From positions 1 through 64,000 of the forward strand of contig CALDOK010000002.1 of NCBI GenBank assembly GCA_937912125.1: 64,000 bases of DNA, read 5' to 3'. The notes under the pieces are model-generated. The model was not told the origin of the DNA. It made no database searches and saw only the letters and a list, made by a program, of their open reading frames with translations. Source of the DNA: an uncultured Pseudomonadota bacterium. Its GTDB lineage: Bacteria; Myxococcota_A; UBA796; JAFGLY01. A program made the position numbers and the translations under genes. Positions 45,062-53,505 of the stretch are shown piece by piece (positions within the stretch are counted from its first letter, which is position 1; each line of letters opens with the position of its first letter).

Positions 45062-45744
45062 GGGCCCTCCACCCAGACCACCACGTCGTCGCCCTGGGCG
45101 ACCCCTGCGAACTCGGCGCCGCCCAGGCCCGGGGTCTCCACCTGCCCGTCCGGCCCGGGGGAGGCCAGGTAGACCCAGTCGCCCTGGGGGTTGGCGTAGT
45201 ACAGCACCGCGTTGCCCCGGCGGTCGGACAGGCCACCTCGGCGGGAGGACCAGAGCAGATCCTGGCGCCCCAGATCCAGGTAGGGTCCCCGCCACTCGGG
45301 CAGGGGCGCGCCATCCAGGTCCGGATCGGACGAGACGAGGGCGGCGAAGCCCTCGGTCACGGTGGGGTAGCGCCCCAGGTCCAGGTAGAAGTCCTCGAGG
45401 GCGAAGCGCAACCGCGCCAGGGTCTGCCGATCGGCACGGGCCTGGCGGGATGTGCCGTGCCACGCCAGGGCCAGGGACAGGCCGAAGATGCTCAGCAGGG
45501 CACCCATGCCCAGGAACAGCAGCGAGGCTGCGGGGCCGGCGCCTCCGCGCTGGAGCGCGGGGCTGGTGGAGGCGGGCAGGCAGTCCTGGCAGAGGCTTCG
45601 CCCCTGGTGACGGTGGATGCAGGCGCCGCAGAGGGACCGACCGCAGCCGACGCAGGCTGCTTGCTCGGGAGAGAGGGGGCGGTGGTGGCAGGAGGGCGTC
45701 GCCCGGGCCTCGGTGTGTTCGGGCGCTCCGTGGCTGGGCGGCAA
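45058..45744 (-). CDS. Zinc-finger plus membrane helix plus GspG-like pseudopilin domain
   Basis: 228 residues. Residues 15-60 hold a Cys/His-rich B-box-like element (SCHHRPLSPEQAACVGCGRS and CGACIHRHQGRSLCQDC). One membrane helix follows (about 73-93, LLFLGMGALLSIFGLSLALAW). From about 110 the sequence matches the C-terminal domain of type II secretion pseudopilin GspG: FALEDFYLDLGRYPTVTEGF, WRGPYLDLG, RGNAVLYYANPQGD and SPGPDGQVE. It has no prepilin peptidase site, so it is not a normal pilin. The B-box may be cytoplasmic and bind metal or partner. Its stop overlaps the next membrane gene; it starts 12 bases after the MoaB-like gene. Confidence 0.75.
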   Translation of the reverse strand: MPPSHGAPEHTEARATPSCHHRPLSPEQAACVGCGRSLCGACIHRHQGRSLCQDCLPASTSPALQRGGAGPAASLLFLGMGALLSIFGLSLALAWHGTSRQARADRQTLARLRFALEDFYLDLGRYPTVTEGFAALVSSDPDLDGAPLPEWRGPYLDLGRQDLLWSSRRGGLSDRRGNAVLYYANPQGDWVYLASPGPDGQVETPGLGGAEFAGVAQGDDVVVWVEGP

Positions 45745-45756
45745 GGCGGCGGGCTC

Positions 45757-46959
45757 CTAGCGGCTGGACCAGCGCAGGGCCAGGGATGCCAGCGCGCTCG
45801 CGGGGCTGCCCTCTTCGCGGGCGCGCTTGCCGTCCCAGCTGAGGACCCTGGTGCCGTCGAGCACCGAGATGCGGTCGGTCTCGATGGCGAAGAGCTGGCC
45901 TTCGTCGGGGTAGGGGCGGCCGGTGACTTCCTGGCCCACACGAGCCGGATCGTTGCCCGTGTTGGGCCAGCCGGGCAGGGCCTGACCCCAGCGGCAGAGC
46001 ACGCCTACACGGCGGGGGTGGCGGTGCAGGGCCAGGACGGCGCCGAAGGGCTCGCCGGGACCCACCAGGAGGACCTTGGAGGAGGCGCGGAGCAGATCGG
46101 GGAAGCCGTACAGGCCGTAGCGCTGGCCCTGGTGTACCAGGGAACCACGCTGCATCGCCGTGTCGAGTACGTTGCATAGCGCGGAGTTGCCGGCCAGGGC
46201 CGGGGGCAGTGGCGGGCAGTCGCTGCGCTTCCAGTCCGGGTCGAGCTCGGCCAGAGTCTGCTGCCAGGGGGCCAGAGGCTCGGGCTCGTCATCCACCGGG
46301 GGGGCTTGCTGGGGCTGGGGCTCGGGCTCTTCTTGGACGTCCACCACCAGCCCACGGCGGTCGCCTGCGGCTGCGAGATCGCCCTGGGGTGCTTCGGCCT
46401 GCGGGGCCGTGGGGGCCACGACGCCGGGCAGGTCGGCGGGGGCCGAAGGCCCCTCCTTGCGCAGCTCGTAGAGCATGTGGTGGATCTCGGGCAGGATGAT
46501 GGCGTCCAGCGCCAGCCTGCAGGCAGCGGGGGAGCCCGGCAGGGCGAAGACGAACATACGGCCGGACAGGCCTGCCGTGGCGCGGGACATGACAGCGGCG
46601 GAGCCGATCTCGTCGTAGCTCAAGCGGCGGAACAGCTCGCCGAAGCCGACAAGCTCTTTGTCGAGCACCTCGACCACGGCCTCGTAGGTGCGGTCGCGGA
46701 CCGACAGGCCAGTGCCCCCTGACAGGATCACCGCCTCGACCGCGCCTTGGGCCCGCAGGGCCTCGAGCCGGGCGCGCACGGCGGCTTGGTCGTCGGGGAG
46801 GATGTCCCTGCCGACCACGCGATGCCCAGCGGCCTCGAGGCTCTGCTGGATCAGAGGGCCGCTGCGGTCGCTGCGGTCGCTGCGGCTGGTGGAGACGATG
46901 ATGACATGGAACGCGGCCGGTTCCGATGCGGCTGCCTCGCGGTGTTCCTCGGCTCCCAT
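45757..46959 (-). CDS. MoaB/MogA-like protein with unknown C-terminal extension
   Basis: 400 residues. The N-terminal about 170 residues fit MoaB/MogA, which adenylylates molybdopterin: VIIVSTSRSDRSDRSGPLI, VEAVILSGGTGLSVRDRTYEAV and MFVFALPGSPAACRLALDAIILPEIHHML. An acidic Pro/Gln-rich linker (about 175-240) joins a C-terminal domain of 160 residues without a known match (ALCNVLDTAMQRGSLVHQGQ, VGVLCRWGQALPGW, FAIETDRISVLDGTRVLSWD). The extension is not normal for MoaB (about 170 residues). moeA ends 69 bases upstream in the same direction. The extension may be a separate enzyme or a binding module; unknown. Confidence 0.82.
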   Translation of the reverse strand: MGAEEHREAAASEPAAFHVIIVSTSRSDRSDRSGPLIQQSLEAAGHRVVGRDILPDDQAAVRARLEALRAQGAVEAVILSGGTGLSVRDRTYEAVVEVLDKELVGFGELFRRLSYDEIGSAAVMSRATAGLSGRMFVFALPGSPAACRLALDAIILPEIHHMLYELRKEGPSAPADLPGVVAPTAPQAEAPQGDLAAAGDRRGLVVDVQEEPEPQPQQAPPVDDEPEPLAPWQQTLAELDPDWKRSDCPPLPPALAGNSALCNVLDTAMQRGSLVHQGQRYGLYGFPDLLRASSKVLLVGPGEPFGAVLALHRHPRRVGVLCRWGQALPGWPNTGNDPARVGQEVTGRPYPDEGQLFAIETDRISVLDGTRVLSWDGKRAREEGSPASALASLALRWSSR

Positions 46960-47028
46960 CCTGGCTCCTGGGCTGGGGTCTGGTCCAGAACCATAACGCT
47001 GGCGGCCGGGCGGCGGGGCACGGGTTCG

Positions 47029-48282
47029 TCACCAGCCGTAGTCGGGCTCCCGGCTGTGCAGGAAGGACCAGTCCAGCACCATCACTGACACGCGCTCGCC
47101 CTGGGCGACCCCGGTGGACTCCCGGTGCAGCAAGAGCAGGCCGTGGGCCTGGGACATGGAGCTGAGCACCCCCGAGGACTGGCTGCCCGTGCGCGAGGCC
47201 AGCAGCCCACCGCTGGGGTCGCGATCCAGCACCACTCGCTCCAGCCAAGCGCGGCCCGGTCGCTTGCAGATGGTCTCGGACACCGTGGCTGGCACCACGG
47301 GCAGGTGGGGGCGCGGATCGCCCAGCATCAAGCGGATCACGGGGCGAACCCACTGGTAGAAGCCCACCATGCAGCTGACAGGGTTGCCCGCCAGGCCGAA
47401 GATCCTGCAGGCCCCGAGGCTGCCGAAGCAGGCCGGCTTGCCAGGCTTGACCGCGACCTTCCAGAACTGCAGCTGGGCGCCTTCGGCCTCGAGGGCCACG
47501 CGGACCCAGTCCCGTTCGCCCATGCTCACGCCGCCTGTGGTGATCAGGACGTCGGCGGCCGCGGCTTGGCGCAGTGCGGCGCGGGTGGCGTCCAGGTCGT
47601 CCAGCACGATCCCGCAGTCGATGGGCAGCCCGCCGCACTCCCGCACCAGCCCCAGCAGGGTGAAGCTGTTGGAGTTGAAGATCTGCCCAGGTCCAGGCTG
47701 CTGACCCGGGCGGACCAATTCGTCGCCGGTGGAGAGGATGGCCACCCGCGGTCGCTGCACCACCTGGACGTGGCCCACGCCCAGCGAGGCCAGCAGCCCC
47801 AGGTTCGCCGCGTTGACAAGTGCGCCGGCGGGCAACACCTGCTGGCCCGGGCGGATGTCCTCACCCGCGCGACGTACGAAGCCGCCCGGGGCTGCGCCCA
47901 CGAGGATGTCCACCTGCTCGCCGCCATCGGTGGGTGCGACGACCCGGGTGTCCTCCACGCGCACCACCGCGTCCGCGCCGGCGACGGGCATGGGGGCGCC
48001 GGTCATGATGCGCACGGCATGGCCGGGGCCCAGCGGCCCGGCGGGAGGATCCCCAGCGAAGGTGGTGGTCGCCACGCTGAGCCGAACGGGCGGCTGGCCC
48101 AGGTCGGCGGACCGCACCGCGAAGCCGTCCATCGCGCTGTTGTCCAGGGGAGGCACGCTCAGGTCCGAGAACATCGGCTCGGCCAGGATGCGGCCGTGGG
48201 CCTCCGCGAGGGGGAGCGTGCGCGCGGGCTTGCGGGGCACGCCGCGTGTCAGCTTGGCGATGGCCTGGTCGACGTCCATCAT
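47029..48282 (-). CDS. moeA: Molybdopterin molybdenumtransferase MoeA
   Basis: 417 residues. MoeA inserts molybdenum into adenylylated molybdopterin. Motifs in order: LPLAEAHGRILAEPMFSDL, PPLDNSAMDGFAVRSADL, HAVRIMTGAPMPVAGADAVV, RVAILSTGDELV, NSNSFTLLGL, DVLITTGGVSMGERDWV, FWKVAVKPGKPACFGSL and IFGLAGNPVSCMVGF. All are typical and complete. It can start at 48282 or the adjacent ATG at 48279. The mltD-type gene lies 16 bases upstream and the MoaB-like gene 69 bases downstream, in the same direction. With the MoaB-like gene it gives a small molybdopterin pair. Confidence 0.96.
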   Translation of the reverse strand: MMDVDQAIAKLTRGVPRKPARTLPLAEAHGRILAEPMFSDLSVPPLDNSAMDGFAVRSADLGQPPVRLSVATTTFAGDPPAGPLGPGHAVRIMTGAPMPVAGADAVVRVEDTRVVAPTDGGEQVDILVGAAPGGFVRRAGEDIRPGQQVLPAGALVNAANLGLLASLGVGHVQVVQRPRVAILSTGDELVRPGQQPGPGQIFNSNSFTLLGLVRECGGLPIDCGIVLDDLDATRAALRQAAAADVLITTGGVSMGERDWVRVALEAEGAQLQFWKVAVKPGKPACFGSLGACRIFGLAGNPVSCMVGFYQWVRPVIRLMLGDPRPHLPVVPATVSETICKRPGRAWLERVVLDRDPSGGLLASRTGSQSSGVLSSMSQAHGLLLLHRESTGVAQGERVSVMVLDWSFLHSREPDYGW

Positions 48283-48298
48283 TGCGCGTCCTGCGGGG

Positions 48299-50131
48299 TC
48301 AGCGCTGAATGCGCAGCTGCTGGCCCGGGTAGATTGTGCTCGAGCCCAGGCTGTTCCATGTCTGGAGGTCGGACACGGCGCAGCCGTAGCGGCGGGCGAT
48401 GCCCCCGAGGGTGTCGCCCTTCTGGACCGTGTAGGAGGTCCAGCCCGAGGTGTTGGGGCGGACCTGGATGACCTGCCCGACCTTGATCTTGGAGGGGTCG
48501 CCGATGTTGTTGTCGCGCTGCAGCTGGGCGGAGCTGACGCCGAACTGGGAGGCGATGCCCCCGAGGGTGTCGCCCTTCTTGATGGTGTATTGCACCGCGG
48601 CGGCACCTGCGGGTGTGCCGCCGCCCACCCGCAGCCGTTGGCCCGCTTGGATGCGGTCGGGGTCGCTCAGGTCGTTCCAGGCCATCAGATCCTGCACCGT
48701 GGCCCCGTAGCGGGCGGCGATGCTCGCCAGGTTCTCGCCCGCCCGCACGGTGTGCAGGGTGGTGGGGCCCGCTGGGGCTGGGGTCGCAGCAGCGGTGGGC
48801 GTGGCGGTCGAGGCGGCGCTGCTGGTGGCGCCGCCCGTCGCGCCCGGGACCGGGATGACCAGCTCCGTGCCCACGTAGATGCGGTTGCGGTTGACGATCT
48901 TGTTCATGCGCACGATGGCGTCGACGCTCACCCCGTAGTGGGTGGCGATGGAGCCCAGGCTCTCGCCGCGGGCCACCGTGTGGCGCATGAAGGAGACGCG
49001 CTCGGAGGGGGGGATGGCCTGGACGCAGGCGTCGAATACCTGGCCGCTGCCCGCGGGCACGTGGACCGCGTAGTGATCCGGCTCGGGGGGCAGGGCCCAG
49101 CGGCGAAGGGAGGGGTTGAGCTCGAGGAACTCGGCCTCGCCCAGCTGCGCGCAGCCCGCCATGGCGTCCACCGAGGTGGAGTGGGGGACCTGGACGGTGT
49201 CGTAGGCCATGGCCGGCTGGTACTCGATGCCCGTGAACCCGTAGCGCTCCGGGTGGTGGCCGATGATGGCCGCCGCGAGGAGCTTGGGCACGTAGTTGCA
49301 GGTCTCGCGGGCCAGGTAGCCCGGCTGGGCGACGGACCAGTAGTCTTCGCCTCCGGACTTGCGGATGGCGCCCCGCACGCGCCCGGGTCCGGCGTTGTAG
49401 GAGGCTGCCGCCAGGTACCAGTCGCCGAACATCTCGTGAAGATCCCGCAGGTGGTCGAGGGCCGCCCGGGTGGCCAGCTCAGGGTCCCGACGCTCGTCGA
49501 CCCACCACTCCACCCGCAGGCTGTAGGCTCGGGCGGTGGGGGCCATGAACTGCCACAGGCCCACCGCCGAGGCCTTGCTGTAGGCCTGGGTGCTGAAGCC
49601 GCTCTCGATCATGGCCAGGTAGAACAGATCCTGGGGCATCCCCCGGGCGCTTAGCTCGGCCTCGATCATGGGCCGGAAGCGGGTGGAGCGCTCCAGGTAG
49701 CGGGCGTAGTACTTGCGCCCGGAGCCAAGGAAGTAGCGCATCCACAGCTCGACCTCGTCATTGACCACCAGGGGCAGGTCGAACTCTTCGGGGTCGATCC
49801 GGTCGAGGAAGAGGGGGTCCTCGGTGAGGTAGGCCAGGGGGTCGCGGTACCAGTCCATGGCCTCTTCGAGGCCGCGGCCTTCGACCACCTCGAGGAAGTC
49901 CAGCTCCGCGCTGCGCTCGGCGGCCAGCTCGCCACTGGCCTGGACCACGTCTTCGCTGGGCGGCTGACCGTCCATGGCGTCTTCGATATAGTCCCAGAGC
50001 GAACCCTCGCCGGCCAAGGCGGCGGGCTCGTCCCAGCTGGAGGCCACGGGGGCGTCGGGCTCGGCGTGGACCGGGACCGTGGCGCATGAGGCGAGCAGCA
50101 GCAGGGCCGCGGCAGCGGGCATGGGGGACAT
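48299..50131 (-). CDS. Lytic transglycosylase MltD-type lipoprotein with four LysM repeats
   Basis: 610 residues. The lipobox ALLLLASC places lipid Cys at 16. The SLT lysozyme-like domain (about 165-300) has the catalytic Glu176 in FYLAMIESGFS, followed by AVGLWQFMAPTARAY and ASYNAGPGRV. Four LysM modules at about 380-430, 465-510, 515-560 and 565-610 (e.g. HTVARGESLGSIATHYGVSV, YTVQKGDTLGGIARRYG) bind peptidoglycan. It cleaves murein glycan strands in the envelope; E. coli MltD has two LysM. It heads a long co-directional series toward moeA and the MoxR cluster. Confidence 0.95.
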   Translation of the reverse strand: MSPMPAAAALLLLASCATVPVHAEPDAPVASSWDEPAALAGEGSLWDYIEDAMDGQPPSEDVVQASGELAAERSAELDFLEVVEGRGLEEAMDWYRDPLAYLTEDPLFLDRIDPEEFDLPLVVNDEVELWMRYFLGSGRKYYARYLERSTRFRPMIEAELSARGMPQDLFYLAMIESGFSTQAYSKASAVGLWQFMAPTARAYSLRVEWWVDERRDPELATRAALDHLRDLHEMFGDWYLAAASYNAGPGRVRGAIRKSGGEDYWSVAQPGYLARETCNYVPKLLAAAIIGHHPERYGFTGIEYQPAMAYDTVQVPHSTSVDAMAGCAQLGEAEFLELNPSLRRWALPPEPDHYAVHVPAGSGQVFDACVQAIPPSERVSFMRHTVARGESLGSIATHYGVSVDAIVRMNKIVNRNRIYVGTELVIPVPGATGGATSSAASTATPTAAATPAPAGPTTLHTVRAGENLASIAARYGATVQDLMAWNDLSDPDRIQAGQRLRVGGGTPAGAAAVQYTIKKGDTLGGIASQFGVSSAQLQRDNNIGDPSKIKVGQVIQVRPNTSGWTSYTVQKGDTLGGIARRYGCAVSDLQTWNSLGSSTIYPGQQLRIQR

Positions 50132-50220
50132 GTCGGCCTGCGTGTGACGCGGAGGGAGGGCGAAGATAGCATCACCGCCCCCCGCGAGCGAGCGCAGGGT
50201 GGCTTTCCGGGAGGAGCGTC

Positions 50221-51468
50221 TTGGCCCAGATCGTCATCGCCACTCTGGACGAGACCCTGCGCGAGGGGCTGTCCACACAGCTCCTCGAGGGTGGTCATGC
50301 GGTGGGCTCGGTCTCCACCTGGCCCCGGCTGGTCGAAGCCTTGGCCCAGCGGGACACGCGGCTGGTGCTGCTGGATGTGCAGTCGGAGCCCCTGACGCTC
50401 TCGGGCAAGGCCGGCGAGGTGTTGCTCGGGCTGGCGGCCACCCTGCCCACCAACCCTCAGGTGCGCGCGGTGCGCGGCAGCCTCGAGCCCCTCGAAGAGC
50501 TGGCTCTGCAACGCCACACCCTGACCTCGCTGGCTCGGCGCCTGGCGGGGCCGGCGGTGCCCAAGGACGAGCTGCGTCTGCTGCAGCTGCTCGGTGTAGG
50601 CCCGCGCCCCCTGGGTGCCCTGGCCAAGCTGGCCCGCTCGCCCCTGCCTGTCTGCTTGCTGGGTGAGCGCGGCACCGGCAAGATGCGCGTGGCGCAGGCC
50701 ATCCATCGCCTGGGCGGTGGCGGGTCCTTCATCACCCTCAAGACGCCTGGCGCCCGCAGCACCCTCGAGGGTGACGCCGCGGTGGCGGACTCGGGCGCCG
50801 GTCGAGGCACCCTGTACCTGCCACTGCAGGACGGCTGGCCCCTCGAGCAGGTGCTGGACGTCTGCCGCAGGGCTGGGCGCCAGGGCTGGCGCGTGGTCGC
50901 GGGCACCCGCCAGCCGCTGCCCAAGGGCGTCGGGCAGTGGGCGTTGCTGCGGCTTCGTCCCCTGCGCGAGCGCCCTGACGAGCTGCACAAGCTCACGCTC
51001 TACTACATCGACCTGCACCGCAAGGCCCTGGGCCTGCCCCGCCGTCGCCTGGGCAAGGGCACCTGGGCGCTGGTGGAGAGCTACCGCTGGCCCCGCAACG
51101 CCAGGGAGCTCGAGACCTTCGTGGTGTCCATGCTGAGCGTGGTGGATCGCGCGCTGATCCTGCCGCGGCACCTGCCCGCCGAGCTTCGCCGGCTGGTGGC
51201 GCCCAGCACCGACGCCGCGGCGGTGGGGGCCGCAGCGGCCTTCGAGGACCTGGTGGACGCGCCCATTCGGCGGGTGGTGGATCTCTACGAGCCCGGGGGC
51301 GATCTGACCCTGCATCGGCTGGTGCTGGACGGGGCCGAGCGCCCCCTGCTGAGGGCCGTGCTGGCGCGCACCGGCGGCAACCGCAAGTCCGCCGCCGCCC
51401 TGCTGGGCATGAGCCGCAACACCCTCAAGGCCCACGAGGAGCGCCTGCTTCGTGGCGGAACGGGATAG
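50221..51468 (+). CDS. Enhancer-binding-like regulator lacking sigma54 loop and Walker B
   Basis: 415 residues starting at a TTG with GGGAGGAG five bases upstream. A degenerate receiver-like N-terminal domain (about 1-110, IVIATLDETLREG, LVLLDVQ) is followed by a shortened AAA+ region with Walker A LLGERGTGKM. The GAFTGA loop is absent, and Walker B (normally FLDEI) is TLYLPLQ. RLRPLRERPDELH and YRWPRNARELETFVV mark the AAA+ C-terminal end. A Fis-type helix-turn-helix closes the protein (RAVLARTGGNRKSAAALLGMSRNTLKAHEERL). It can bind DNA but should not open sigma54 promoters. holB starts nine bases downstream. Confidence 0.82.
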   Translation: MAQIVIATLDETLREGLSTQLLEGGHAVGSVSTWPRLVEALAQRDTRLVLLDVQSEPLTLSGKAGEVLLGLAATLPTNPQVRAVRGSLEPLEELALQRHTLTSLARRLAGPAVPKDELRLLQLLGVGPRPLGALAKLARSPLPVCLLGERGTGKMRVAQAIHRLGGGGSFITLKTPGARSTLEGDAAVADSGAGRGTLYLPLQDGWPLEQVLDVCRRAGRQGWRVVAGTRQPLPKGVGQWALLRLRPLRERPDELHKLTLYYIDLHRKALGLPRRRLGKGTWALVESYRWPRNARELETFVVSMLSVVDRALILPRHLPAELRRLVAPSTDAAAVGAAAAFEDLVDAPIRRVVDLYEPGGDLTLHRLVLDGAERPLLRAVLARTGGNRKSAAALLGMSRNTLKAHEERLLRGGTG

Positions 51469-51477
51469 CGGTCGACC

Positions 51478-52530
51478 ATGAGCGAGCTGAACGACCGTCC
51501 GAGCATCGCGCCGGGCACCGATGACATCCTGGGCCAGCAGCAAGCCTGCCGGCAGCTCTGGGCCGCGGTGCGCAGCGATCGCCTGCACCACTGCTACCTC
51601 TTCGAGGGCCGCCAGGGCGTCGGCAAGGCCACCGTGGCCCTGCGCCTGGCCATGGCCGCCAACTGCGAGGGTCCCCCGGGTGGGCCACTTCCCTGTGGGG
51701 CCTGCCGGCCCTGTCGCAGCATCGCAGCCGGTCAGCACCCCGACGTCATCGAGCTCACGCCAGCGCCCGGCAAGGCCTCCGGCACCATCACTGTGGACCA
51801 GGTCCGCGAGGTCCTCCGCCAGCTGGCTCTGCATCGCCACAGCGCGCGCCGGCGCTTCATCATCGTGGATCCGGTGGATCTGGTGCGGGTCGAGGCCATC
51901 AACGCGATGCTCAAGACCCTCGAGGAGCCGCCCGAAGCTACGGGCTGGATCCTGGTCACCTCCCGCGTGGCGAGCCTGCTCCCCACGGTCATCTCGCGGT
52001 CCCTGCGGGTCCGCTTCCGCTCGGTGCCCCCCGCCGATCTGGCGCCCTGGCTGGCTCGGCGCGGCTTGGCCGAGCCCGAACGCTTGGCCAGGCTGTCCCT
52101 GGGGTCTCCCGGGTTGGCCATCGAGCTCGGCGGCGGCCGGCTCGAGTCCTTGGCCCAAGCTCGCGACGCCCTGGTCGAGGCCCTCTCCCAGGGGCCCGGG
52201 GGGTTGTTCGCCTACTGCGAGAAGCTCAGCGCCTCTCCGCGCACCGCCTGGGAGCCCAAGGTGGGGCTCTGCCTGGACGTGCTGGAGCTGCTGCTGCGCG
52301 ACGCGGTGTGCTGCGCGGCGGGCCAGCCCGAGCGGGTGCTGGACAGCGCGCAGGGCGCACTGGCCGGTGACTGGGCAGAGCGGCTCTGGCCCAGCGGCAT
52401 CGAGCGCATGGAGCGATCCCTCGAAGACGCCAGGCAGCGGCTGCTGCTGAACGTGCCCCCCAGGCTGGTGCTCGAAGCACTGCTCAGCGGGTTGGTCGTC
52501 GAGCTGGGACGCCCGAAGGCGAGCACCTAG
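51478..52530 (+). CDS. holB: DNA polymerase III delta' subunit
   Basis: 350 residues. Part of the clamp loader. DILGQQQACRQLWAAV, then HHCYLFEGRQGVGKATVAL (P-loop GRQGVGK), a zinc-binding set (NCEGPPGGPLPCGACRPC, PC...C residues), HPDVIELTPAPGK, DQVREVLRQLAL, RRFIIVDPVDLVRVEAINAMLKTLEEPPE and SRVASLLPTVISRSL (sensor and arginine region). The C-terminal part is helical. It overlaps the 59-residue minus-strand gene by four bases at the 3' end. Confidence 0.93.
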   Translation: MSELNDRPSIAPGTDDILGQQQACRQLWAAVRSDRLHHCYLFEGRQGVGKATVALRLAMAANCEGPPGGPLPCGACRPCRSIAAGQHPDVIELTPAPGKASGTITVDQVREVLRQLALHRHSARRRFIIVDPVDLVRVEAINAMLKTLEEPPEATGWILVTSRVASLLPTVISRSLRVRFRSVPPADLAPWLARRGLAEPERLARLSLGSPGLAIELGGGRLESLAQARDALVEALSQGPGGLFAYCEKLSASPRTAWEPKVGLCLDVLELLLRDAVCCAAGQPERVLDSAQGALAGDWAERLWPSGIERMERSLEDARQRLLLNVPPRLVLEALLSGLVVELGRPKAST

Positions 52531-52706
52531 TCTTTCTGAACCTTGGCCGGAGAGACCTGCGCCGGAGCGTTGGCGTCGGCCTCTGGCGTGTGGATCGGAA
52601 AGACCGGAGTGGTGCCGTTTGCCTGACGCGCATTCTTGGCCTTACGACCAGCCTTGGCGTGACGGAGCTTGCGGCGGTACTCGGTAACCTTGGTATTGGA
52701 AGCCAT
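52527..52706 (-). CDS. Small basic conserved-type protein, 59 residues
   Basis: Starts at the ATG at 52706 with GGAG nine bases upstream and a near-consensus promoter at 52762-52790. The product begins MASNTKVTEYRRKLRHAKAG and continues with RKAKNARQANG: a strongly basic N-terminal half and an acidic/Pro/Ala C-terminal half (HTPEADANAPAQVSP). Similar short proteins occur as uncharacterised conserved genes in related bacteria; I recall them only in outline. Basic and short, it looks like a ribosome- or RNA-associated protein. Convergent with holB. Confidence 0.72.
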   Translation of the reverse strand: MASNTKVTEYRRKLRHAKAGRKAKNARQANGTTPVFPIHTPEADANAPAQVSPAKVQKD

Positions 52707-52761
52707 GTCGGTCTCCAGGCAGATCGTTGGCGCCTCAAGGACCTGGGGCGCGCGGCCCGCG

Positions 52762-52790
52762 TAAGTACTGTCCCCCGGGTATGCTGTCAA
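52762..52790 (-). promoter_or_regulatory. Near-consensus promoter of the 59-residue protein gene
   Basis: Minus-strand TTGACA (52785-52790), exact 17-base spacer, TACTTA (52762-52767). It is the best sigma70-type promoter in the window and suggests high expression of the small gene. Confidence 0.65.
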
Positions 52791-52845
52791 GCGCTGGGCT
52801 CACCTCCGGCTCCCGTGCGCCCGTCTCTTCGCTGATCACCGCCCC

Positions 52846-53505
52846 TTGCCCCGGACCGCCGCTGTGGCCAGATTCGGGGCACAGCCGTCTCCGGAGACCA
52901 TCCTGGACCCAGCCCTCCCCAGCCCCCCGCCGAGCCGTGATCAGGTCCAGGCGCTGCTCGATGAGCTCGAAGCCCACCGGGAGCACGCCCACACCCTCGC
53001 GGTGCACGACGCGCTCTACGGGCTCCGCGTGGCGCTGGACGATGGTGGTGGGCAACCCGGTGTGGCTGCGGCTTTGAGCGGCCTGGCGCAGGCGGCAGCC
53101 CTGGAGCACCCCTTGCGCGCCCGCTTGCTGGCGCTCACGGGGCAGCGCCTGACGGTCCAGCAGCGCAGCCTCGAGGCCATCCTGGCCGATCAGCCCGGGG
53201 TGCCCCTGCGCGAAGACCCCCTCGAGGCGCTCGAGCTGCACCTGCGCCAGCGCCGGGAGCTGGTGGTGCTGCTCGAGCAGCGCCAGGAAGAGCTCGTCCG
53301 CAACCTGCAGCGCACCAGCCGCCTGTTGGACCTGACAGCGGGGGCGGCGGTGGTGCTGTTCCTGTTCTGCGGGCTGGGCTGGGCGATAGCGATGGACTGG
53401 CTCTCGGTGGTCGATGAGCCCATGATCGAGGACGCCCAGGACGAAGAAGAGCAGGAACCCCCGGCCGGCGCCAGGGGTCGGAACCACAGGAGCGAGTCAC
53501 CATGA
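52846..53505 (+). CDS. Helical protein with C-terminal membrane anchor
   Basis: 219 residues from a TTG at 52846; a GTG at 52864 is also possible. The body is alpha-helical with Leu/Glu/Arg-rich coiled-coil potential (ALEHPLRARLLALTGQRL, EALELHLRQRRELVVLLEQRQEELVRNLQRTSRLL). One membrane helix lies at about 165-185 (AAVVLFLFCGLGWAIAM). A short acidic tail follows (MIEDAQDEEEQE). No family recognised. Its stop overlaps the M50 protease start by four bases (ATGA), so it is the upstream partner of that protease, perhaps a substrate or adaptor; this is inference from linkage. Confidence 0.72.
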   Translation: MPRTAAVARFGAQPSPETILDPALPSPPPSRDQVQALLDELEAHREHAHTLAVHDALYGLRVALDDGGGQPGVAAALSGLAQAAALEHPLRARLLALTGQRLTVQQRSLEAILADQPGVPLREDPLEALELHLRQRRELVVLLEQRQEELVRNLQRTSRLLDLTAGAAVVLFLFCGLGWAIAMDWLSVVDEPMIEDAQDEEEQEPPAGARGRNHRSESP

